From: CAZNLL01 sp964573885
GTDB lineage: Bacteria > Desulfobacterota > DSM-4660 > Desulfatiglandales > Desulfatiglandaceae
DNA: 57,234 nucleotides
Direction of reading: 5' to 3'
Assembly (NCBI GenBank): GCA_964573885.1
Contig: CAZNLL010000006.1
Location: 1 to 57,234, forward strand
Shown here: positions 26,474 to 33,433 of the stretch, piece after piece
Layout of the letters: the number at the start of each line of letters is the position of its first letter
How positions within the stretch are numbered: position 1 is the first letter of the stretch
Notes under the pieces: model-generated
Databases searched by the model: none
Told to the model about the DNA's origin: nothing
What the model saw: the letters and a program-made list of their open reading frames with translations, nothing else
Made by a program: the position numbers and the translations under genes

Positions 26474-28003
26474 ATGGGAGTTCGTGACTTCACCGTTTAT
26501 GACATGATCTGCCGTAATACCGGCCTCTTTCCCGGGAAGGATGCCGTGGTCTCCAAGGCCGGCCGTTTGACCTTTAAAGAATATAAGGAGAAATGTGACG
26601 CCCTCGCAGCGGGGCTTTTAAAGGAGGGCATAAAAAGGGGGGACAGGCTGGGCATTGTGTCTCAGAACTGCGAGGAATTCATGGTCCTTTACGGTGCCGC
26701 AGCCAAGATAGGCGCCGTCCTGCTCCCCGTGAACTGGCGGTTCCAGCAGCACGAGGTGGAATTCGTATTAAACGACTGTACGCCCAGGTTTGTCTTTGCC
26801 GGCCCCGAGTATGTGGAGAGCGTTTCAGAGGCGGCGGGCAAGGTCCCTTCCATTGAAAAACGCTACCTCATAGGGGCGGGCACTCCTCCTTCGGGCTTTG
26901 TGTCTTTTGATGATCTCTATTCGGAGAGCGGACCCGGGGCGGATCCGGACATTCCCGCGGACTCAGGCTTTGTGATCATCCACACCGCAGCCGTGGAGGG
27001 CCAGCCCCGGGGCGCCCTGTTGAGCCAGGCCAATGTTATTTTCAGCAACCTTCAGCTTATGTACGGGGACAGCCTGGGACCGGACGACTGTTTCTTGTGC
27101 ATCCTGCCCCTTTTTCATATCGCGGCCCTCTCCACGGCCATGGCCATGATGCATGCCGGCGGCAAAAGCGTGATTGTGGAGCGCTTCGACCCCGAAGAGG
27201 CCCTTAATCTGGTGGCCCGGGAGGGAGTCACCACCCTCATGTACTTCCCGCCCATACTGAAGCTCCTCATCGACAAATACAAAGAAGGAGGCGGAACATA
27301 CGACCTTTCCAGCCTGCGCCATGCAAACGGACTGGACAGCCCTGAAAACATGCTCGCCTTCAGAGAAATCGCCCCTCAGGCTCAATTCGGGACAGGCTTC
27401 GGTCAGACCGAGGCCTATCCCGTTTCCGGCGGGCCTATGGATGCAAGACCCGGGAGCGCCGGAAGGCCCAGTCCCCTGGCCAGGGTGGCCCTTTTCGACG
27501 ATTACGGCAATGAGGTGCTTCAAGGCACCCCTGGCGAGATCTGCGTGAAGAGCCCCGTGGTCTTTTCCGGGTATTGGGGCCGGGAACAAGACAATGCCCG
27601 CACCTTCCGTGACGGCTGGCACCACACGGGTGACATCGGCCGTTTTGATGAGGACGGGTTCCTGTGGTATGTCAAGCGAAAGGCGGAAAAGGAGTTGATC
27701 AAACCGGGAGGGGAAAATGTTTACCCCTCTGAGGTGGAGAGGGTAATCCTGGGGCACGAGGCGGTAGCCGAAGTGAGTGTCATTGGAGTGCCGGATGATC
27801 AATGGGGAGAGGCGGTCAAAGCCGTCTGCGTCCTGAAACCGGGGAAGGCCCTGGGCGAACAGGAACTCATAGATTTTGTCGGGTCCAAGATAGCCAGGTA
27901 CAAGAAACCCAAATACGTGTCATTTGTGGCCTCCCTGCCCAAAACCCAGGAAGGCGAGGTCGACCGGGACCGCATAAAAAAGGAGCACGGAGGCAAGTAT
28001 TAA
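26474..28003 (+). CDS. AMP-binding CoA-ligase-like protein with non-canonical core motifs
   Basis: 509 residues, clearly ANL superfamily (TLMYFPPILKLLIDK; GFGQTEAYPVSG; GWHHTGDIGRFDEDGF; ELIKPGGENVYPSEVE). Two catalytic motifs are altered. The phosphate-binding motif usually reading TSGTTGxPKG is TAAVEGQPRG. The C-terminal PKTxxGK motif, whose Lys is essential for adenylation, reads PKTQEGEVDRDR, with Glu at the Lys position. It may be a dedicated subfamily with different chemistry, or a binding or thioesterification-only protein. Start ATG 26474 follows GGGGT weakly. It ends the catabolic block. A 133-bp gap separates it from livM. Confidence 0.85.
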   Translation: MGVRDFTVYDMICRNTGLFPGKDAVVSKAGRLTFKEYKEKCDALAAGLLKEGIKRGDRLGIVSQNCEEFMVLYGAAAKIGAVLLPVNWRFQQHEVEFVLNDCTPRFVFAGPEYVESVSEAAGKVPSIEKRYLIGAGTPPSGFVSFDDLYSESGPGADPDIPADSGFVIIHTAAVEGQPRGALLSQANVIFSNLQLMYGDSLGPDDCFLCILPLFHIAALSTAMAMMHAGGKSVIVERFDPEEALNLVAREGVTTLMYFPPILKLLIDKYKEGGGTYDLSSLRHANGLDSPENMLAFREIAPQAQFGTGFGQTEAYPVSGGPMDARPGSAGRPSPLARVALFDDYGNEVLQGTPGEICVKSPVVFSGYWGREQDNARTFRDGWHHTGDIGRFDEDGFLWYVKRKAEKELIKPGGENVYPSEVERVILGHEAVAEVSVIGVPDDQWGEAVKAVCVLKPGKALGEQELIDFVGSKIARYKKPKYVSFVASLPKTQEGEVDRDRIKKEHGGKY

Positions 28004-28050
28004 AACCCATCCCCACGGACGGGTACCCTTTGGGCCTCTCCTCTTAGATA

Positions 28051-28266
28051 TTAGAGGGAATCAAAGGGAGAGCGCCAGTCCCTGGAATCCGGCCATGGGG
28101 ACTGGTGGGACCACCACGCGTCCCTTTCCTGCCACACTGTCGGCTTTACCGTCCTGTCCGTTGTTTTACAGGATGTCACATTAAGAGAGGCCACCACGAG
28201 CCCCAGCAACCACAACCGGCCCAGGTATTTCTTCAGAATAGGTCTGATTCTTTTTCCTTTCTCCAT
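28051..28266 (-). CDS. Putative small lipoprotein
   Basis: A 71-residue frame on the opposite strand to its neighbours. A basic N-terminus is followed by a hydrophobic helix and a possible lipobox (VASLNVTSCKTTDR), then a Trp-rich polar tail (WQERDAWWSHQSPWPDSRDW). GGAGGAGG lies 11 bases upstream of the chosen ATG. A longer frame to 28356 adds an unlikely N-terminus. No family recognised; it may be spurious. Confidence 0.35.
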   Translation of the reverse strand: MEKGKRIRPILKKYLGRLWLLGLVVASLNVTSCKTTDRTVKPTVWQERDAWWSHQSPWPDSRDWRSPFDSL

Positions 28267-28537
28267 GCCTGCCCCGTCCTCCTCCAAAAAGCCTTTTATA
28301 AAGATTTTTAATCTAACACTTCCTGCACAGGCCATGCAAACATATTTTTGCGCCATAAAGCCCCTGGGACGAAGGGTGCCAACCCTCTAAAGGGATGCCC
28401 GGGCGCGGAGCCTGGGAGACAGGTTCCTGTTGCATGGCCGGGGAATCTCGAGTATAGTCCATGGCAATGAAACCGTTTTTTTACCCACGAATTCTTGTGG
28501 GAAGCCAAAAACACCATCACTTAGAGGAGGTAGGGCA

Positions 28538-28855
28538 ATGCTAAAAAAGGGATTTATTCTGTTTGTCCTCATCGGCCTGCTCGTGGGATTAAGTCCCTCG
28601 GTTTTTGCAGGCAGCAAAACCTGGTCAAAGGTGGGAAAAGGCCTGGCCATCTATGAAGGGGCAAAGATCCTTACCGGCCGCCAGGGAAACTTGGCCCAGG
28701 ATGTGGGCGGCCTCATGCATCCCTCCCGGCAGCCACAGCAGACCCATCAAGAGCAGGGTGGAGGCTCTTATTCAGACGGCTATAACGCGGGATACAGGTC
28801 CGGCTATGAAGCGGGCTATAACGCCGGGTTCAGGGCAGGGACCCAGCAAAAGTAG
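28538..28855 (+). CDS. Small exported protein with C-terminal GYxxG repeats
   Basis: 105 residues. ATG 28538 follows GAGGAGG at a good distance and begins a clear signal peptide (FILFVLIGLLVGLSPSVFAG). A short mature region follows, then a Gln/His/Pro linker and a four-residue-period tail (DGYNAGYRSGYEAGYNAGFRAG, given by its key residues Gly-Tyr every fourth position, residues about 79-100). Such tails may stack aromatics or act as a membrane or peptidoglycan-associated zipper; no known family is assigned. It lies 35 bases upstream of another exported protein. Confidence 0.75.
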   Translation: MLKKGFILFVLIGLLVGLSPSVFAGSKTWSKVGKGLAIYEGAKILTGRQGNLAQDVGGLMHPSRQPQQTHQEQGGGSYSDGYNAGYRSGYEAGYNAGFRAGTQQK

Positions 28856-28890
28856 AAACGCCGGCAGGTGTCAAACTTCTGGAGGTAATT

Positions 28891-29499
28891 ATGAAAAAAT
28901 ACGCCATCCTCATAGGGATTCTGTCTATATTTGCCTTTTCTTTAGCCGGTAACGCCCTGGCCATAATGGATCAGTTGACGCCGGCGAGTATCGACGAAGC
29001 GGTCAAGCGGGGGGCTTCATACAAAGACAAGGGGCCCAAGGCCTTCATGGATGACCTGTGCGGCCACCAGGAGAAAAAGGCGGAATTTTACGAGGCCTCG
29101 GTGGTGGTGTGGACCAAGTACAACATCATTGCCTTTGACTCCATGACGGCGGCCCGCGGTTATGAGGGCTTTAACCCCAAAAGGTTGATCCAGTCGGAGG
29201 GATACAAACTCCTGGAAAAGGCCTTCCTGGTCTACGTGGTGATCCACAGTGAGTACGCCTCGCATCTCGACGATTTCAGGGCCGTGATCAAACAGGGCGA
29301 CGACAAGGTCGTGATGCCCACGGTCGCCGAACTGGTGAGTTTCACCGAAGACGTGGGTCCGGATGAAATAAATGTGGCCGTCTATCACTGGGCCTTTCCG
29401 CTCAAGGGGATGAAACTCGACGAAGAAGCGGATTTTGTCCTCATTCCCCTCATGGGAGAGGAAAAAATTTTCCAGCTGGACCTCTCAAACATCAAATAG
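28891..29499 (+). CDS. Exported protein of unknown function
   Basis: 202 residues with an N-terminal signal peptide (KKYAILIGILSIFAFSLAGN, cleavage near ALA) and a globular periplasmic domain of about 180 residues. The only cysteine of the mature protein is in DDLCGHQEKKAEF. The sequence is acidic with mixed alpha/beta character. No family was recognised. TGGAGG precedes the ATG. It is probably co-transcribed with the preceding small exported gene, and a strong hairpin follows it. Confidence 0.75.
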   Translation: MKKYAILIGILSIFAFSLAGNALAIMDQLTPASIDEAVKRGASYKDKGPKAFMDDLCGHQEKKAEFYEASVVVWTKYNIIAFDSMTAARGYEGFNPKRLIQSEGYKLLEKAFLVYVVIHSEYASHLDDFRAVIKQGDDKVVMPTVAELVSFTEDVGPDEINVAVYHWAFPLKGMKLDEEADFVLIPLMGEEKIFQLDLSNIK

Positions 29500-29534
29500 A
29501 CGATCCCCCTTCCCCTGTCCGTTCAACCCTCGAC

Positions 29535-29570
29535 GAAGGCCCGGTCACCAGGTCACTGGGCCGGGCCTTC
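29535..29570 (+). terminator. GC-rich stem-loop after the exported-protein genes
   Basis: GAAGGCCCGG (29535-29544) pairs exactly with CCGGGCCTTC (29561-29570); inside the loop CCAG and CTGG can extend the structure. No T-tract follows, so it may act with Rho or as mRNA 3' protection. Confidence 0.5.
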
Positions 29571-29633
29571 ATGTCTTCAACCCGGACAGGGAAATGACGG
29601 CTTTGTGCGCATACCCCTTTGAGCGTGGGACCC

Positions 29634-30359
29634 ATGCAGATCTTCGATGATTGGCCCGAGACCTATGACAGGTGGTTCCAAACCCCAATGGGGAGGTTGA
29701 TCCGGGACTATGAAGGCCGGCTTGTCCTGGACATGGTAGGCCCCCAAACAGGGGAGAACATCCTGGATGCCGGTTGCGGTACAGGAATCTTCACCACCGA
29801 CATGGTTTATGCAGGGGCGGATGTGGTGGCTCTCGATCCTTCTCTTCCCATGTTGTCCCGGGCCCGCCAAAAGATGCCCGGGCCGACTTTCAGGCCGGTT
29901 TTGGGCGATATGACGCGCCTTCCTTTTAAAGAGGCGGCCTTTGATAAGGCCGTGTCCGTGACGGCCCTTGAATTCATCCCGGATGTCAAGAGGGCTGTGG
30001 AAGAGCTTTTTCGGGTCACCCGGCCGGCCGGCCGGGTCGTGGTGGCAACCCTCAACAAACTGAGCCCCTGGAACCGCGACAGGGCAAAAGAGGGCGCAAA
30101 AGGGCATTCCCTTTTCAGGCATGCGGTTTTTAGATCTCCAGAGGAGGTATTGGCCCTGTCCCCGGTAAAAGGCCTCTTTAAGACGGCCATCCATTTCAGC
30201 AAACATGATGACCCCGAGACCGCCAAAAGGATCGAAGAAGAGGCGCAGGCCCAGGGCATTAACACCGGGACATTCCTCATGGTGTCCTGGATACGGCCCG
30301 AGAATCCCGTCCCCTACCCCGTCCCAGGCAAAGCAGAAAAACCACACCCTGAAGGATAA
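29634..30359 (+). CDS. Class I SAM-dependent methyltransferase
   Basis: 241 residues with the UbiE/Coq5-like Rossmann methyltransferase core. Motif I is ILDAGCGTGIFTTDM, motif II acidic VVALDPSLPMLSRAR, then GDMTRLPFKEAAFDKAVSVTALEFIPD and the post-motif VTRPAGRVVVATLN. The substrate cannot be deduced. ATG 29634 is used; a TTG five codons earlier is possible. Its last 83 bases overlap the 3' end of the convergent efflux gene, so the two mRNAs share an antisense tail. Confidence 0.85.
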   Translation: MQIFDDWPETYDRWFQTPMGRLIRDYEGRLVLDMVGPQTGENILDAGCGTGIFTTDMVYAGADVVALDPSLPMLSRARQKMPGPTFRPVLGDMTRLPFKEAAFDKAVSVTALEFIPDVKRAVEELFRVTRPAGRVVVATLNKLSPWNRDRAKEGAKGHSLFRHAVFRSPEEVLALSPVKGLFKTAIHFSKHDDPETAKRIEEEAQAQGINTGTFLMVSWIRPENPVPYPVPGKAEKPHPEG

Positions 30360-31731
30360 TCGCCAGGGCCAAAACCTCGTGAAAGGCGTAAGAAATGGCG
30401 ACGGGTCCTGCTTCCGAAACCCCTTCCCGGCCAAGTGCAACCCCGTGAAAGGCCCTTCTTGCAGAAAAAAAGGTCCCCGTAACGGCCATGCCCGCCACTA
30501 TTCCCACCTGGCGCTGGGTAGCGATAAGGGCAGAAGCCGTGCCCAGGGAATCGCGGGTTACAGAGCCCATAATGATGCTGTTATTAGGGGGATGGAAACT
30601 CCCGATGCCGACACCCAGAAAGACCAGCACGGCAACAATGGCCAGCGCCGAGGTGTGGAGATCAAAGCCCAGGACCAGGGCGTAGGACACCCCGATGATC
30701 CCCGCCCCGAGGGCGGAAAACCTGGAAGGCCCAAACCGGTCTGAGAGGGATCCGCTCACCGGGCCCACCACCATGGTGATTACGGAGGTGACGGCCATAA
30801 GCATACCGGCCTGAGACGGGCTCATGCCCCGGGCCTCAATGAGGTAAAAGGGCATGATGAGGATGTATGCAGGGGCGGCCGCAAAAACCAGAAACAGGGC
30901 CCACATAGCCCGGGAAAAGACGCGGTTTTTAAAGAGCTTGAGATCCACAATGGGATCCCGGGCACGCCTTTCCACCGCCAGAAACAAGACCAGGATGACC
31001 AGTCCCACGCCCACCATCAGGTACACCCGAGGGGAAGACAAGCCATACGCCCGGATCTGGCTCACCCCAAAGACGAAAAAAAAGATGCCCGCCGAAGAGG
31101 TCACGGTCCCCAGGAGGTCCAGGTGGACGGCCCCCTCTTTGCCCCGGTCTTTTTTGAGGAGAAAAAGGGCCAGCAAGACCCCCACCACGCCTATAGGGAC
31201 ACGGACATAAAATATGGACCGCCAGTCCAGCCAGTCCAGAAGGGCCCCTCCCAGGATGGGTCCCACAATAAATCCCACAGATACGGACATGCCCAGGAAA
31301 CCAATCCCCTTTCCTATTTCGTTCCTGGGAAAGGCCTCGGTGACAATGGCCGTACTTGTAGACACGGTCATGGCCGCACCCAGGGCCTGAAAGGCCCTGA
31401 AAAAAATCAATTCTCCCACACTCTCGGCCGTGGCACACGCCATGAGGCCCAGGGTGAAAATACCCATTCCCAGGACGTAGATCCTCTTTCGGCCCATGAG
31501 ATCGCCTATCTTGCCGATGATGAGCATGGAACTCGTACTTACCAACACATAGGCCACCGTGACCCACACCACGGTGGTGAGGTCGGCCTGAAAGACCGTG
31601 GTGAGGGCGGGGAAGGCGATATTAATGATGCTCGCATCCATGGTGGCCATCATGCTTCCCAGGGCCACCGTGATCAGGGCCTTCCATTTGTAAGTCTCCT
31701 CCGTTTCCGGGGACCCGCTCATGCCTTTCAT
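30277..31731 (-). CDS. MFS drug/proton antiporter (DHA2, EmrB/QacA-like)
   Basis: 484 residues with about 14 membrane segments, the hallmark of DHA2 exporters. Motif A reads GKIGDLMGRKRIYVLGM. Early MDASIINIAFPAL and motif C-like SVGFIVGPILGGALLDWLDWRSIFY are intact. It would expel hydrophobic compounds across the inner membrane. No emrA-type adaptor is next to it. A PadR regulator gene is divergent, about 390 bp away, and is the likely regulator. Start at 31731 has AAGAAGG close by; an ATG three codons later is the alternative. Confidence 0.9.
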   Translation of the reverse strand: MKGMSGSPETEETYKWKALITVALGSMMATMDASIINIAFPALTTVFQADLTTVVWVTVAYVLVSTSSMLIIGKIGDLMGRKRIYVLGMGIFTLGLMACATAESVGELIFFRAFQALGAAMTVSTSTAIVTEAFPRNEIGKGIGFLGMSVSVGFIVGPILGGALLDWLDWRSIFYVRVPIGVVGVLLALFLLKKDRGKEGAVHLDLLGTVTSSAGIFFFVFGVSQIRAYGLSSPRVYLMVGVGLVILVLFLAVERRARDPIVDLKLFKNRVFSRAMWALFLVFAAAPAYILIMPFYLIEARGMSPSQAGMLMAVTSVITMVVGPVSGSLSDRFGPSRFSALGAGIIGVSYALVLGFDLHTSALAIVAVLVFLGVGIGSFHPPNNSIIMGSVTRDSLGTASALIATQRQVGIVAGMAVTGTFFSARRAFHGVALGREGVSEAGPVAISYAFHEVLALAIILQGVVFLLCLGRGRGRDSRAVSRTP

Positions 31732-31931
31732 GTGTCCTTCTTCGCAAATTAACTGGGACAGGGGAGTATTTTCGGCTTCTTACAATTTGTGAGCCAAAAG
31801 GATGTTTTTTGCCGGTCCACAATGAACAAAGGAGGCGAGGTCTTTTCTTTGCCTTCGCCTCCTATGCCAACAAACATCTATGCATGGCACAGGTTCATAA
31901 GATCACATTAATAGGGTGGAAAAATCAATCC

Positions 31932-31941
31932 AATTGCAATT
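31932..31941. promoter_or_regulatory. AATTGCAATT palindrome, possible PadR site (efflux-gene side)
   Basis: A perfect 10-bp palindrome in the divergent gap between the efflux and PadR genes. Its core ATTGCAAT recurs 141 bp away over the padR promoter. The role is inferred from position and repetition. Confidence 0.4.
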
Positions 31942-32056
31942 ATTTCTTCCCTTTCCGGTTCCATGAAAACCTCAAATTCTTGTGGGGCCCTTATCCTATC
32001 CCGGTCAACCTGCTAGTGGTGGGAAATATGCCGACAAGAGACACCCCAATTTCTGG

Positions 32057-32084
32057 TTGACAGGTTATTCCAAATTGCAATAAT
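32057..32084 (+). promoter_or_regulatory. padR promoter with overlapping ATTGCAAT operator
   Basis: TTGACA (32057-32062) is separated by 16 bases from AATAAT (32079-32084), a near-consensus sigma-70 promoter. The palindromic core ATTGCAAT (32074-32081) overlaps the -10 element, the expected place for an autorepressor. The rest of the 388-bp divergent gap (31732-32119) shows no coding sequence. Confidence 0.6.
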
Positions 32085-32119
32085 CTTTGGCGGAATATCA
32101 AGATCCCTTGGAGCTTGCC

Positions 32120-32671
32120 ATGGATTCTCCCTCCACCGAGTACGTCCTCCTGGGGGCCCTGTTCTCGGGTCCGAGGCACGGCTATGAAATCCGCCGGATC
32201 CTTTCCGGGGCCTTGGGTGACACGTGGCATGTGGGGACCAGTCAGATATACGCCCTGCTCAAGCGCCTGGAGCGGGAATCCCTGGTCCGATCCAGGGTGT
32301 ATCCCCAAAAGACCCGGCCCTCCAGGAGGGTCTTTGAGATCACCGCCTCAGGCAAAGAGACCTTCCTCCAGTGGCTTTACAGCCCCTCCAGGCATGTGCG
32401 GGACCTGCGCCTCGAATTCCTGGCAAAACTCTATTTCTTCGGCCACTTCCCCTTGAAGGGGGGAAGGAAACTGTTTTCAAAACAAGTCCAGGTCCTGGAA
32501 GACATCCGGGAGGGTCTTCTGAGGCGCAAGGAGCGGGAGGAGGACCCCTTTGCACAAACCGTCTCGGGCTTCAGGCTCAGCGCCGTCAATGCCTCTCTTG
32601 AGTGGCTCCGCCAGGACGTCAGCGCCTATTTGAACGCCATGGAGAAACACAGTGACATCCCTATACAATGA
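32120..32671 (+). CDS. PadR family transcriptional regulator
   Basis: 183 residues. The N-terminal winged helix is typical PadR: TEYVLLGALFSGPRHGYEIRRIL, then TSQIYALLKRLERESLVRSR and a wing SRRVFEIT. The C-terminal Vir-type helical domain (LEFLAKLYFFGHF) gives dimerisation. ATG 32120 follows GGAG at six bases; an upstream TTG adds 11 residues without a site. It probably represses the divergent efflux gene and itself. Its 3' end overlaps the DUF364 gene by 20 bases, so it is co-transcribed with the corrinoid genes. Confidence 0.85.
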   Translation: MDSPSTEYVLLGALFSGPRHGYEIRRILSGALGDTWHVGTSQIYALLKRLERESLVRSRVYPQKTRPSRRVFEITASGKETFLQWLYSPSRHVRDLRLEFLAKLYFFGHFPLKGGRKLFSKQVQVLEDIREGLLRRKEREEDPFAQTVSGFRLSAVNASLEWLRQDVSAYLNAMEKHSDIPIQ

Positions 32672-33377
32672 AATTAAATCCCGCTTTCAGAGAATCTGCG
32701 AGAAGGAAGGGCTCCTCTCGGAGACGGTCCAGGTCCGGGCCAAGGTCTTAACCCCCGAGGAGGCCATCGGCCATCCCGAGGCCCAGGATTTTCCCCTCCA
32801 AAAAGGCAAGGAACGCCTCATGCAGGCCCATTTTCGGGACGGCACGGGACAGGCCTTTACAGACCGTTTCGGCGACTTCGACGGCACCCTGGATGAGGTT
32901 CTTCACATGTCCCTCAAGAATAACTTCCGCCGTGCCGTGTTTGTATCCACCATGAACGGCGTTCTCCGCCACCTGGGCGTGGCCCGGCGCACCATCCACT
33001 GCCGGGACCAGGAACCGGCCCAATGCGGCGAGGCCCTGGCACAACACTTGAAGCAGCAAGCTGGGATTACCCGGGTGGCCCAGGTGGGTTTTCAGCCCCG
33101 CATGGTGGAGTTTGTGTCCCAGGGCTTTTCCCAGCGGGTCCTGGACCTGGATCCGGACAATATCGGGACCCGCAAATTCGGTGTCCTGGTGGAGGGGCCG
33201 GAAAAGGCCCGGGAGGTCATCCACTGGGCGGACATCCTGCTTGTCACCGGAACCACCCTGGTCAACGACACCATCCAGGGCTTCCTGGGACAAAAGCCCG
33301 TCCTTTTTTACGGCACAACCATTGCTGGCGCCGCCGCCCTCATGGGCTGGGACCGCTTCTGTGACCGGGCCAGGTAG
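32652..33377 (+). CDS. DUF364-like Rossmann protein (putative heavy-metal chelation family)
   Basis: 241 residues starting at GTG with GGAG eight bases upstream. The C-terminal half matches DUF364 proteins: VAQVGFQPRMVEFV, then ADILLVTGTTLVNDTIQGFL and VLFYGTTIAGAAALM. The N-terminal half matches the accompanying DUF4213-like region only loosely. The family is suggested to handle metals but no reaction is established. Position immediately before cobyric acid synthase, with only 56 bases between, links it to corrinoid or metal metabolism. A second, broken family member occurs at 39948-40833 inside a metal-uptake operon. Confidence 0.7.
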   Translation: MTSLYNEIKSRFQRICEKEGLLSETVQVRAKVLTPEEAIGHPEAQDFPLQKGKERLMQAHFRDGTGQAFTDRFGDFDGTLDEVLHMSLKNNFRRAVFVSTMNGVLRHLGVARRTIHCRDQEPAQCGEALAQHLKQQAGITRVAQVGFQPRMVEFVSQGFSQRVLDLDPDNIGTRKFGVLVEGPEKAREVIHWADILLVTGTTLVNDTIQGFLGQKPVLFYGTTIAGAAALMGWDRFCDRAR

Positions 33378-33433
33378 GCTCTCATTTTATGGGTCGGGCC
33401 CAGACAAGATAGAGGAAGCGAAAGACAATACTC

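Noticed and set aside
30205..30744. 179-residue plus-strand frame over the efflux gene 3' end
   Set aside because: Basic Gly/Pro/Arg-rich shadow frame; the opposite strand encodes clear MFS helices.
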